Origin: Streptoalloteichus tenebrarius
GTDB lineage: Bacteria > Actinomycetota > Actinomycetes > Mycobacteriales > Pseudonocardiaceae
Length of the DNA stretch: 64,000 nt
Assembly (NCBI RefSeq): GCF_024171885.1
Contig: NZ_JAMTCP010000001.1
Location: forward strand, 62,001 to 126,000
Reading direction: 5' to 3'
Part shown: positions 36,109 to 44,646 of the stretch, one piece after another
Numbering within the stretch: the stretch's first letter is position 1
Layout: each line of letters begins with the position of its first letter
Program-made: the position numbers and the translations under genes
The notes under the pieces: generated by a model
Told to the model about the DNA's origin: nothing
Seen by the model: only the letters and a program-made list of their open reading frames with translations
Database searches by the model: none

Positions 36109-37323
36109 ATGGCCTTCAACCCCTTGCAGGAACGGGGAATCCCGCTCGACCAACAGCTCCGGAACTGGCGTGAGCTGAACGTCACGCCGCTGGACCCGGA
36201 CCACGCCGACCCCTACACCCGGTGCCGGGTCATCACCATGAACGGGATCGAGGTCGAGGCGATCCTGTTCAGCCACCAGTTCTCCAGGAACTGCCTCGAC
36301 GCCGACGTCAAGCGCCAGCTCGCCGAGGTGCGCTACATCGAGCACCAGCAGCAGAAGGCGGTGAACTGGCTGCTGCCCGGCGCCGCGTCGCCGTTGGAGA
36401 CCACGATCGCCTACGAGCAGGTCGCGGTGGACCTCACCGCGTGGGTCGCGCGGATGGAGCCCGACCCGTACCTGAAGCAGGCGTACCAGTTCGGGGTGCT
36501 GGAGGACTTCGACCACCTCTACCGGTACGCCAACCTGTACGAGATGGTGCAGCACCGCAAGGCCGAGAAGATCGTCGACGCGCTGACCGAGGTCATGCCG
36601 GGGCGGCCGACCAAGTTCCACCACCGCAACGCGGCCGACAACGTCCGCGACCCGTACGACCGCGACGAGGCCAGCCCACTGTCCAAACTGCACGCGCTGA
36701 CCATCATGTCGGCCGAGCAGCAGACGATGAACTTCTACATGAACGTTGGCCCGCAGTACATGGAGCCGATCGCGCGCCAGCTCTACCAGGAGATCGGTCT
36801 GGTCGAGGAGGAGCACGTCACCCACTACGAGTCCCTGGTGGACCCGGGCGAGACCTGGTGGGAGCGGCTGGTGAACCACGAGTACAACGAGTGCTACCTC
36901 TACCACTCCTTCATGGAGACCGAGCCCGACCCGAAGGTGCGGGCGATCTGGGAGCTGCACCTGAACATGGAGCTGGAGCACCTGCGGATCGCCTGCGACC
37001 TGATGCGCCGGAACGACGGCAGGGAGCCGGAGGAGATCCTGGCGCCCGAGCTGCCCAACGTGCTGACGTTCGAGCCGAACAAGGCCTACATCAGGGAGCT
37101 GTTGGACACCCAGATCGACCTGACGACGTTGGGCGCCGGCTACGTCCGCGAGGCCCACGAGCGGTTCGAGCGGATGCAGGAGCAGATCCACGGCGGGGAG
37201 AAGCCGCCGAGCGAGCGGATCATCGACGAGCACCGGGAGCGGTTCGGCCGGGAGTACCGGATGGAGACCGAGGGGCCGCACCCGGTCGAGAGCCTGCGGG
37301 AACACGAGGCGAGCCGGGCCTGA
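36109..37323 (+). CDS. Ferritin-like-fold protein of unknown function
   Basis: A 404-residue, strongly helical protein. It contains metal-ligand patterns expected of a di-iron four-helix bundle: Glu103, Glu132 with His136 (LEDFDH), Glu233xxHis236 (VEEEHVTHYE) and Glu288xxHis291 (MELEHLRIA). ATG 36109 follows GGAAGG. The in-frame extension to 35914 is not protein-like. The next gene, 25 bp downstream, encodes a hemerythrin-domain protein, so two non-haem di-iron proteins are cotranscribed. That points to oxygen, peroxide or nitric oxide handling or iron storage, but no characterised homologue is recognised. Confidence 0.7.
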   Translation: MAFNPLQERGIPLDQQLRNWRELNVTPLDPDHADPYTRCRVITMNGIEVEAILFSHQFSRNCLDADVKRQLAEVRYIEHQQQKAVNWLLPGAASPLETTIAYEQVAVDLTAWVARMEPDPYLKQAYQFGVLEDFDHLYRYANLYEMVQHRKAEKIVDALTEVMPGRPTKFHHRNAADNVRDPYDRDEASPLSKLHALTIMSAEQQTMNFYMNVGPQYMEPIARQLYQEIGLVEEEHVTHYESLVDPGETWWERLVNHEYNECYLYHSFMETEPDPKVRAIWELHLNMELEHLRIACDLMRRNDGREPEEILAPELPNVLTFEPNKAYIRELLDTQIDLTTLGAGYVREAHERFERMQEQIHGGEKPPSERIIDEHRERFGREYRMETEGPHPVESLREHEASRA

Positions 37324-37348
37324 GCACCGCGACACCAGGAGGATCAGC

Positions 37349-37927
37349 ATGGTTCGGCAGACCCACGACGAGGCTCCCTCGCAGGACGTCGTCGACCTGC
37401 TCGTGGAGCAGCACGCCATGATCCGTGAGCTGTTCGCGCGGGTCACCGGGGCGGACGCCCGGAACAGGCGGGCCACCTTCGAGGAGCTGGCGCGGTTGTT
37501 GGCGATCCACGAGACCGCCGAGGAGGAGGTCGTGCACCCCCTCGCGCGGCGCCTGCTCCCCGGCGGCGACGGTGTGGTGCGGGACCGGTTGGACGAGGAG
37601 GAGAAGGCCAAGGAGATGCTGGCCCGCCTCGACGAGATGGACGCCGAGTCCCCGGAGTTCCTGTCGCTGCTCGACGAGCTGCGCATGGCGGTGCTCACCC
37701 ACGCCCAGTACGAGGAGCGCTACGAGTTCCTGTACCTGCGTCAGCAGGGCAGCCCCGACCAGCTCGCGCGGCTGGTCGGCGCCGTCCGCGCCGCCGAGGC
37801 CGTGGCGCCGACCCGGCCTCACCCCGGGATGGAGAGCGCCACGGGAAACCTGCTGGCCGGTCCGGTGTTGGCGCTGTTCGACCGCATGAAGGACGCGGTC
37901 AGGAAGGCTCGGACGAACGAGACGTGA
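37349..37927 (+). CDS. Hemerythrin HHE-domain protein
   Basis: A 192-residue protein with a bacterial hemerythrin-like HHE bundle: EQHAMIRELF (His22), IHETAEEEVVHP (His54, Glu58, His63) and THAQYEERYEF. These supply the ligands for a di-iron site. A proline-containing linker and a short helical C-terminus follow. It has an AGGAGG ribosome site and lies 25 bp after the ferritin-like gene; a strong terminator follows. Family members sense or store oxygen, NO or iron. Confidence 0.8.
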   Translation: MVRQTHDEAPSQDVVDLLVEQHAMIRELFARVTGADARNRRATFEELARLLAIHETAEEEVVHPLARRLLPGGDGVVRDRLDEEEKAKEMLARLDEMDAESPEFLSLLDELRMAVLTHAQYEERYEFLYLRQQGSPDQLARLVGAVRAAEAVAPTRPHPGMESATGNLLAGPVLALFDRMKDAVRKARTNET

Positions 37928-37941
37928 CGCACGCGAGGGTT

Positions 37942-37977
37942 CGGTGCTCCTCACCCCACGCGGGGTGAGGAGCACCG
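37942..37977 (+). terminator. Hairpin terminator after the hemerythrin gene
   Basis: A perfect 15-bp stem (GGTGCTCCTCACCCC and its complement) around an ACGC loop begins 15 bp after the hemerythrin stop codon. Confidence 0.75.
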
Positions 37978-38112
37978 GACCCTCGTCCGTCCGAAGTGTC
38001 TGTCCGATGTGTTCGTCCGATACTTCTGTCCAGTGAGGACAGATCTCTTCGGGGGTTCCCCTTGTCCTGGTGGGTCGTCCCGGGCACGGCGACGACCCGA
38101 ACACGGTGCGCT

Positions 38113-38145
38113 CTCCGGCCCGACCGGAGAGCGGTCGGGCCGGAG
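38113..38145 (-). terminator. Hairpin terminator after the deacetylase gene
   Basis: A 13-bp perfect stem (CTCCGGCCCGACC and its complement) with a 7-base loop lies 9 bp beyond the deacetylase stop codon on the minus strand. Confidence 0.65.
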
Positions 38146-38153
38146 TGGTCACG

Positions 38154-38810
38154 TCACGGGGCCGTCACCACGGGCGTGCCGTCGCGGTTGACGATCTTGC
38201 CGGGGCACAGTCCCTTGGCCCGTAGACCGCGCACGATCGGCTCGACCGCGTCCACGGTGGGCTGGTAGCCGTCGTGCATCAGCACGATGCCGCGCGCCTT
38301 CGCGGTGAGCGCCGAGTCGATGATCTGCTGGGCGTTCCGCCCGCTCCAGTCGAGCGTGTCGACGGTCCACAGCACCTCGGCCATGCCCTGCCGGGCGGCC
38401 TCGGCCCGCACGGCGGGGTTGGTGTCCCCGTAGGGCGGGCGGAACAGCGTCGGCGTGCGCCCGGTGATCTCGTGGATGATCTCCTGGGTGCTGTCCAGTT
38501 CCTCGGTCAGCTCGTCGGGCGCGAGCTGGGGCAGGTGCGGGTGGGACCAGGTGTGGTTGCCAAGCCACATGCCGGCCCTGACGGTGGCGCGCACGTCGTC
38601 CGGGTTCTTCTCCATCCGGAAGCCGACGTCGAAGAAGGTGGCTCGTGCCCCGACCGACCGCAGCGCCCGGAGCAGCGGTCGCGTGTAGCCGTTCGGCCCG
38701 TCGTCGTAGGTGAGCGCGACGTACCCGTCACAGCGGCCTTCCGACGCCGCGTGCGCGGGCGTCGGCAGGGCGAACACCAGGGCGAGAGCCACGAAGGTGC
38801 GCAGGAACAT
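38154..38810 (-). CDS. Secreted polysaccharide deacetylase (CE4 / NodB homology)
   Basis: A 218-residue protein with a signal peptide (residues 1-22, ending AHAAS) and the five NodB motifs: TYDDGPN, HTWSHPH, RPPYGD, VDTLDW and LMHDGY. The metal-binding Asp-His-His and catalytic residues are in place. ATG follows AGGGAGGAAGG. Secreted members remove N-acetyl groups from chitin oligomers or peptidoglycan. It is monocistronic with its own terminator. Confidence 0.85.
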   Translation of the reverse strand: MFLRTFVALALVFALPTPAHAASEGRCDGYVALTYDDGPNGYTRPLLRALRSVGARATFFDVGFRMEKNPDDVRATVRAGMWLGNHTWSHPHLPQLAPDELTEELDSTQEIIHEITGRTPTLFRPPYGDTNPAVRAEAARQGMAEVLWTVDTLDWSGRNAQQIIDSALTAKARGIVLMHDGYQPTVDAVEPIVRGLRAKGLCPGKIVNRDGTPVVTAP

Positions 38811-38978
38811 CCTTCCTCCCTCGGAGGATGGTGGCCGTGGCGGCACTCACCACTATCTGTGCGCCGGGGCCACGGGACAACGACCTTCGGTCGAGTGAGA
38901 CGCCCTGACTTCAACAGAGGAGCCTGGCGTCCTGTGATGAAGTTAGGCCAGACGGCGTCTTGGCGCAGCGCCGCCGGT

Positions 38979-39303
38979 TCAGGCATCGCCGTCCTGCCAC
39001 GCGGTGGCCGTCCAGGTCAGGTCGTTGTTCGTGGCGATGCCGGTGAGCCGGAGGTGCACGACGTACGCGGCGTTGACGCTGCCGCGTGGAGCCACCATGC
39101 GGAACTCGTTGCCCTGGGCCAGGTTCGGCAACGGATCCGCCGGTTGACGGGTTGGGCGCGGGCGCGTGCGGCGCAGGTCGCCGCCGGTCTGCTCGTCGTG
39201 GCCGCTTCCGGCGAGGGCGACGGTTTGCCTCGTGCGTCCGGAGCGCGATCCCGGTGGCCACCATGGCCAGTCCGACGACGCCGACCAGCACCTGCCGTCC
39301 CAC
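38979..39303 (-). pseudogene. Possible frameshifted small membrane-anchored protein
   Basis: Two protein-like segments lie in different frames. An N-terminal membrane helix in one frame (VGVVGLAMVATGIALRTHEA) is followed, after a proline/arginine-rich stretch, by a plausible C-terminal domain in another frame (NLAQGNEFRMVAPRGS, then a beta-rich stretch ending WTATAWQDGDA). Together they would make a secreted or anchored protein of about 100 residues. Either a frameshift disrupted it, or the base call is wrong, or one of the two pieces is chance. No family is recognised. Confidence 0.35.
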
Positions 39304-39347
39304 CGAGGAGATCGCCGGAACCTCGATCGGCGCGGATGGTCGAAACC

Positions 39348-39380
39348 GGCTCTGGCTCCGGCTTCGGCTCTGGCTCTGGC
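39348..39380. repeat. Hexamer repeat (GGCTCT/GGCTCC) near the LysR gene end
   Basis: About five and a half copies of a GGCTCT-like hexamer just before the LysR stop codon side. It could slip during replication and may be the reason for the broken frame in the neighbouring ORF. Confidence 0.5.
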
Positions 39381-39385
39381 CGGCG

Positions 39386-40288
39386 TCAGGCGGCCGAGTT
39401 CTCCCGGCAGAAGCGGACGAACTCCTCGGCCCTGCGGTTGAGCCGGGTCGCGCGGGGCCACGCGAGCAGCACCCTGGCCGAGGGCACCTGCTCCGCGATC
39501 TCCTTGACGACGACCCGGCGTCCCTCGTGCGTGCGGTCGTGGTTCGGCCGCTGGACCAACAGGGCGTACCCCATGCCCCTGCCGACCAGGGCCCTGGTCG
39601 TCTCGATCGTGCTGGGCCGGTAGCGGACGCGGGGCACCAGGCCGAGGTTCTCGTAGATGGCCAGGGTGTTGTGGGAACTCGGGGGCGCGTCCAGTAGCAC
39701 CATGGGCTCCGGTTCGAGGTCGCGGAGCGAGACCGACGACCGGTCGGCCATCGGGTGGTCCGCCGGCAGCAGGACGTGGGGCCGGACGGTGTGCAGGACG
39801 GTGCGCGCCAGCTCCGGGTTCACGTCCATGTCGTAGAGGATCGCCAGGTCCAGCTCGCCGTGGAGCAGACGCTGTTGGAGCACGTCCTGTGTGTCCTCGC
39901 TGAACTCGACCGTCAGCTCGGGGTGCGGCGCGGAGAACCCCTGGAGCAGCGGGGGGAGCACGGTCGGCGCGAGCGTGACGTAACAGCCCACCGAGAGCAC
40001 ACCGGTCAACGAGCCCTGCCCTGACGCGGCGCTCTCCAGGTCCTCCGCCTGCCGCAGGAGGTGCCGGGCCTGCCGCAACACCTGGTGGCCCGACGGCGTC
40101 AGGGTGATGCCGTGCGCCCTGCGGCGGACGCACAACTGGACCCTGAGCGCGCGTTCGAGGTCGGTGAGCGCCTGCGACAACGTCGGCTGCGCGACGTGCA
40201 GCCGGCTCGCGGCCTCGCTCAGCGTGCCGCACTCCGCGATCGTCACGAAGTAGCGGAGCTGCCGCAGGGTGAACCGGGGTTGGTTCAT
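39386..40288 (-). CDS. LysR-family transcriptional regulator
   Basis: A 300-residue LysR-type regulator. The N-terminal winged helix (FTLRQLRYFVTIAECGTLSEAASRL, then AQPTLSQALTDLE) is followed by a two-lobed effector domain starting near residue 95. It is transcribed divergently from the MBL-fold/aromatic hydroxylase operon at 40499, the usual arrangement for a LysR regulator of a catabolic operon. The ligand is likely an aromatic substrate or intermediate of that operon. Confidence 0.85.
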   Translation of the reverse strand: MNQPRFTLRQLRYFVTIAECGTLSEAASRLHVAQPTLSQALTDLERALRVQLCVRRRAHGITLTPSGHQVLRQARHLLRQAEDLESAASGQGSLTGVLSVGCYVTLAPTVLPPLLQGFSAPHPELTVEFSEDTQDVLQQRLLHGELDLAILYDMDVNPELARTVLHTVRPHVLLPADHPMADRSSVSLRDLEPEPMVLLDAPPSSHNTLAIYENLGLVPRVRYRPSTIETTRALVGRGMGYALLVQRPNHDRTHEGRRVVVKEIAEQVPSARVLLAWPRATRLNRRAEEFVRFCRENSAA

Positions 40289-40498
40289 CGGTCCTCCCGA
40301 AGAAGATGGGAGATTTCTCGTACTTTACCAATGTTGTGATCGGTGGCACGTTTCCCGTGACGTCCGGAACGGCCCGGGGACCCGAGGTGACCCGGTCCCG
40401 GGCGCGCCCCTCGTGGGCGGGGTTCCCGCCCCTCGCGAGCTGGTCTGACCGGGGCGCCGAGCGCGCGGCCGTTCCTCGGAGACGAAGGGAGACCGAGC

Positions 40499-41464
40499 AT
40501 GACGACGAAGCCGTTCGCGTCCTCCGCCGACCTGTCGGAGAAGACCGAGACGCTGGAGGTGCTGGCCGACGGGGTCTACGCGTTGACGGCGGAGGGCGAC
40601 CCGAACGTCGGCGCGGTGGAGGGCGAGGACTTCCTGGTCGCGTTCGAGGCCAGGGCCACGCCGGCGGCGGCCAGGGACTGGCTCGCCAGGCTGCGCGAGC
40701 ACACGGACAAGCCCGTGCGGTACCTGGTGCTCAGCCACTACCACGCGGTGCGCACGCTCGGGGCCTCGGCCTTCGACGCCGAGGTGATCGTCGCGCACGA
40801 GAACACCAGGAAGCTCATCGCCGAGCGGGGCAGGGAGGACTGGGACAGCGAGTTCGGCCGGATGCCGCGCCTGTTCAGGCAGCCGGAGACGATCCCGGGG
40901 CTGACCTGGCCGGACGTGACGTTCTCCGACCGGATGACGATCCAGCTCGGCGGTGACCGGGGCGAGCTGGTCCTCCAGCACTGCGGGCGCGGGCACACCG
41001 CGGGCGACATCGTCGCCTGGCTGCCGCGCCAGCGCGTGCTGTTCACCGGCGACCTCGTGGAGGCGCAGGCGGCCCTCTACACCGGGGACGGGTTCCACGC
41101 CGACTGGTCGACGACGACGTTGGACCGGGTGCGGGAGTTCGACGCCGAGGCGCTGGTCGGCGGTCGGGGCGCGGTGACGCGCGGCCGCGACGCCGTGGCG
41201 GCGGCGATCGAGCAGACCCGGGACTTCCTGCTGGTCATGCGGGAGAAGGTCGGCGCGGTGCACGCGCGGGGCGGCACCCTCAAGGAGGCGTTCGACGCGA
41301 CCCACGCGGCGCTCGCCCCGAAGTACGGGCGGTGGCCGATCTTCGAGCACTGCCTGCCGTTCGACGTCTCGCGCCTGTGGGACGAGCTGGACGGGATCGA
41401 CTGGCCGCGGATCTGGACCGCGCGGCGCGACCGCGAGGTCTGGGACCAGCTCCAGGGCGCGTGA
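40499..41464 (+). CDS. MBL-fold metallo-hydrolase of an aromatic-catabolism-type operon
   Basis: A 321-residue metallo-beta-lactamase-fold protein. The first metal motif is LSHYHAVRTLG, a variant that lacks the DH of HxHxDH. HCGRGHTAGDIV and FTGDLVEAQ follow. Proteins with this SHYHAVR variant often sit beside MhpA-like hydroxylases, as here, where the next gene starts three bases after its stop. ATG follows GAAGGGAGACCGAGC. It may hydrolyse a ring-fission product or thioester, but the role is unproven. Confidence 0.75.
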   Translation: MTTKPFASSADLSEKTETLEVLADGVYALTAEGDPNVGAVEGEDFLVAFEARATPAAARDWLARLREHTDKPVRYLVLSHYHAVRTLGASAFDAEVIVAHENTRKLIAERGREDWDSEFGRMPRLFRQPETIPGLTWPDVTFSDRMTIQLGGDRGELVLQHCGRGHTAGDIVAWLPRQRVLFTGDLVEAQAALYTGDGFHADWSTTTLDRVREFDAEALVGGRGAVTRGRDAVAAAIEQTRDFLLVMREKVGAVHARGGTLKEAFDATHAALAPKYGRWPIFEHCLPFDVSRLWDELDGIDWPRIWTARRDREVWDQLQGA

Positions 41465-41467
41465 GGC

Positions 41468-43153
41468 GTGCGCCCCCTGTCTCCGCACGGCGGTGACCCG
41501 GTCGCCGTCGTCGGCAACGGACCGGTGGGGCAGACCACCGCCCTGCTGTTGGCCCGCTGGGGCGTGCCCGTCCTCCTGCTGGACCAGCGCCCGGCACGGG
41601 ACGCGGCGGGGTCCAGGGCGATCTGCCAGCAACGCGACGTGCTCGACGTGTGGGCCTCGCTGGGGGCCGGTCGGATCGCCGAGGAGGGCCTGACCTGGAC
41701 CACCGCGCGCACCTTCTACCGGGAGCACGAGCTGTTCGCGTGGTCCTTTGTGGACCGGGGCCGCTCTCCGCTGCCGCCGTTCGTGAACATCTCGCAGTGC
41801 CGCACCGAGCAGGTCCTCGACGAGCGCATCGCCGAACAGCCCCTGATCGACGTGCGGTGGTCCCACGAGGTCACCGGCATCGCGCAGGATGACAGCGGCG
41901 TCACGCTCACCTGCGCGACGGACCGGGGCGAGGTCCAGCTCCGGGCGTGCTACGCCGTGGCGTGCGCGGGCGCGCGGGGGCACTCGGTCCGCCGCGCGCT
42001 CGGCCTGGAGTTCGAGGGGCGCAGCTTCGAGGACCGGTTCCTGATCTGCGACATCCGGGCCGAGCTGCCGGGCTGGGAGTCCGAACGCCGGTTCTACTTC
42101 GACCCGGCGTGGAACCCGGACCGGCAGGTGCTCATCCACCCGTGCCCCGACTCGACCTACCGGATCGACTGGCAGGTGCCGGCCGACTTCGACCTGGCGG
42201 CCGAGGAGGCCGGCGGCGCGCTGGACGCCCGCATCCGGATGATCGTCGGCGACCGCCCGTACGAGATCGTCTGGAGGTCGGTGTACCGCTTCCACTCGCG
42301 CCTGGTGCCCCGGATGCGGGTCGGTCGGGTGGTGCTCGCCGGCGACTGCGCGCATGTCGTCGCGCCGTTCGGCGCCCGTGGGCTCAACTCCGGGGTCGCG
42401 GACGCGGAGAACGCGGCGTGGAAGCTCGCCTTCGTGCTGCGGGGGTGGGCGCCCGAGACGCTGCTGGACAGCTACCACACCGAGCGGCTCGCGGCCGCGG
42501 TCGAGAACATCGAGGTCACCAGCGCCACCATGCGGTTCCTCGTCCCCAGGGGCGAGGCCGAGTGGCGCGCGCGCCGGGCCCTGCTGGACGCGGCCGTGGC
42601 CGCGCCGGACGAGAGGTCCACAGTGGACTCAGGGCGGTTCGCGGAGCCGTTCTGGTACGTGGACTCCCCGTTGACCACGCCGAGCGCCACGCGTCCGTTC
42701 CCCGGCCGGCCACCCCGTGGTCACGCGCCGCCCGCCGTCCCGGGAGTCCTCGTCCCGGACGCGCCCGTGTCCGCGCCCGGAGCGTCCCGGCTCCGGGAGC
42801 TGGTCAGGGACGGGTTCCTCGTCCTCACCACCGAGGGCGTCGACCCGGCAGCGACCGCCGGGGCGCTGGAGGGGGCGGTCAGCGCCCCGCTCCGGGTGGT
42901 TCGCCTCGCCGACATCGACCGCGCCGGAACCGTGGCCGAGGTCCTCGACGCGCGCCCCCGGGAAGCGTGGGTGATCCGTCCCGACGGGCACATCGCGGCC
43001 GTGCTCTCCGAGCCAACACCGGGGGATCTCGGTGCGGCTGTCCGTCGTGCGTTGGGTTCTGCCCGCCATGACGGTGAGAACGTGCCCACCAGTGGGGGAG
43101 CGGGTTCGTCCGCACGCCCGTCGGACGGCGTCATCTCGGAGGCACCGGGGTGA
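41468..43153 (+). CDS. FAD-dependent aromatic hydroxylase, MhpA-like
   Basis: A 561-residue group A flavin monooxygenase. It has VVGNGPVGQTTALLLARWG at the N-terminus, GARGHSVRRALG in the middle, GDCAHVVAPFGARGLNSGVADAENAAWKL near residue 300, and a thioredoxin-like C-terminal domain. It resembles 3-(3-hydroxyphenyl)propionate hydroxylases of phenylpropanoid catabolism. It starts three bases after the MBL gene, with which it is cotranscribed under the divergent LysR protein. No ring-cleavage dioxygenase is present nearby, so the pathway is incomplete in the window. Confidence 0.8.
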   Translation: MRPLSPHGGDPVAVVGNGPVGQTTALLLARWGVPVLLLDQRPARDAAGSRAICQQRDVLDVWASLGAGRIAEEGLTWTTARTFYREHELFAWSFVDRGRSPLPPFVNISQCRTEQVLDERIAEQPLIDVRWSHEVTGIAQDDSGVTLTCATDRGEVQLRACYAVACAGARGHSVRRALGLEFEGRSFEDRFLICDIRAELPGWESERRFYFDPAWNPDRQVLIHPCPDSTYRIDWQVPADFDLAAEEAGGALDARIRMIVGDRPYEIVWRSVYRFHSRLVPRMRVGRVVLAGDCAHVVAPFGARGLNSGVADAENAAWKLAFVLRGWAPETLLDSYHTERLAAAVENIEVTSATMRFLVPRGEAEWRARRALLDAAVAAPDERSTVDSGRFAEPFWYVDSPLTTPSATRPFPGRPPRGHAPPAVPGVLVPDAPVSAPGASRLRELVRDGFLVLTTEGVDPAATAGALEGAVSAPLRVVRLADIDRAGTVAEVLDARPREAWVIRPDGHIAAVLSEPTPGDLGAAVRRALGSARHDGENVPTSGGAGSSARPSDGVISEAPG

Positions 43154-43274
43154 CGTGTCCGCCCGGGTTCTGGTGGCCTGCCGGCGTTCGGTGCATCCTG
43201 GCGCCGTCCTGACCTTCGACGCCAGGGACCGCTGACCCCGTCCTCGGGGAAGGGCAGCCAGTGAGGAGAACGCC

Positions 43275-44087
43275 ATGCTCCTGAGCCCAGGAGGCGAAAC
43301 GGAACCACCGGAGCCGCCACGGCGCGCCGGTCCGCCGGACATCGGGCTCCCTGGTGCCGTCGATCCGCGGCGTGACCACCAGGACGCCGTCGTGATCTTC
43401 GACCACGACGGCGTCCTGGTCGACTCCATCCAGGCCGACTTCCTCGCCTGGTCCACGTTGTTCGCCGAGTGGGGCGTCGAGCTGCCGACGCAGGTGTGGG
43501 CGCGGGCGTGTGGCCTCCCCCTGGGCGGTGAGGCGCTTCTGGAACGGCTGGCCTCCACGTCACCGCGGGCGGGCGACAAGGAGCGGTTACGCGACCGGCT
43601 CTCCGAGCTGTGGGACCTGTTCCTCACGCCGGACAACGTCACTGTCGTGCCCGGGGTCCCGGAGTTCCTCACGCACCTGTCCGCCGCCGGGTTCCGCCTC
43701 GCGGTCGCCTCGGCCGCGTCACGGAACTGGGTGGGCCGCTGGCTCCGGCACTACGACCTCGCCCACCACTTCGAGACGGTGGTCGGCGCTGACGACGTGC
43801 CGGCGGCCAAGCCCGACCCGGCGGTCTACCTGGAGGCGGCGCGCAGGCTCGGCGTCGCCCCGGCGGCCTGCGTCGCGTTCGAGGACTCGCTGGCCGGGGT
43901 CGCGGCGGCGAAGGCGGCGGGGATGACCGTCGTCGCCGTCCCCACCCCGCTCACCCGCGCCCTCGACTACTCGGCGGCCGACCACGTGGTCCGCCAGCTC
44001 GCGGACGTGCCGCCACACCTCCTCCGCCCGCACAGTCTCCGGGCGCCAGCCCCAGAGCCCGATCACCAGCAGGTGGAAGTCTCATAG
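43275..44087 (+). CDS. HAD-superfamily phosphatase (beta-phosphoglucomutase/CbbY-like)
   Basis: A 270-residue HAD hydrolase. Motif I is IFDHDGVLVDS (nucleophile in the first D of DHDG), motif II LAVASAA, motif III lysine in AAKPDP and motif IV FEDSLAGVAAAKAAG. The helical cap between motifs I and II is of subclass I. About 40 residues precede motif I, longer than usual; the ATG has GAGGAG nearby, so the extension is kept. A sugar-phosphate phosphatase or mutase function is likely. Confidence 0.8.
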   Translation: MLLSPGGETEPPEPPRRAGPPDIGLPGAVDPRRDHQDAVVIFDHDGVLVDSIQADFLAWSTLFAEWGVELPTQVWARACGLPLGGEALLERLASTSPRAGDKERLRDRLSELWDLFLTPDNVTVVPGVPEFLTHLSAAGFRLAVASAASRNWVGRWLRHYDLAHHFETVVGADDVPAAKPDPAVYLEAARRLGVAPAACVAFEDSLAGVAAAKAAGMTVVAVPTPLTRALDYSAADHVVRQLADVPPHLLRPHSLRAPAPEPDHQQVEVS

Positions 44088-44189
44088 GCCCCGAACGAGG
44101 TGGCCGAGAGAGGTCTCTTGTGGACTGTCCTGATAGGACATATCGGCGTCCTGTCCGAGCACCAAGCTCAGGGTGAGCCGCCGCTCGGT

Positions 44190-44601
44190 TTCCCACCACG
44201 TGACGGGAGGCCGAGGGCCTGTCCTCGAAGCCCGATCGTCAGAGTTCCGGGATGATGGCTCGGATGGCCGGCGGCGCGGCGCGGTGCGGATGGTGTGCCT
44301 GGAGTAGCTCTTGGCCGCGATCACCCGGTGTGGGTGCGACTGGCATGACCGCCCGTTGACACGATCGACAGCGGTCGGCCATGCCGGTCGCACGCGAGAT
44401 GGATCTTGGTGGACGGTCCGCCGAGGGAGCCACCGAGGGCATGGTGAGCTGGCAGCTCTCCTGTTGATCACGCGACGCCTCGTCCACCGGCGGACGTCCC
44501 TTCGCCCCGGAGGCGGGCGACAGCGGTTCGATGGCCTGCCACCGCTCGTCGGTCAACTCGTGCCCGCGCGCCCCACCCCGAGGCCACACCAGATCAGCCA
44601 C
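44190..44601 (-). pseudogene. Decayed IS5-family transposase
   Basis: Pieces of an IS5-type transposase are readable in three minus-strand frames: an N-terminus (ELTDERWQAIEPLSP), then a DDE-domain piece (HALGGSLGGPSTKIHLACDR followed by HGRPLSIVSTGGHA), and a C-terminal piece (VIAAKSYSRHTIRTAPRRR). The whole spans about 410 bp instead of some 800 and lacks the central region, so it is inactive through frameshifts and an internal deletion. No clear terminal repeats remain. It marks an old insertion between the HAD and TPR genes. Confidence 0.75.
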
Positions 44602-44646
44602 ACCCGCTCTGAGGACAGGCCTGAGCGTGGGTCGCCGACAACCGGG

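Noticed and set aside
38979-40349. 456-residue minus-strand ORF covering the LysR gene
   Set aside because: Most of it is an out-of-frame shadow of the LysR gene. Only its last 50 residues look protein-like, and they are treated under the frameshift candidate.
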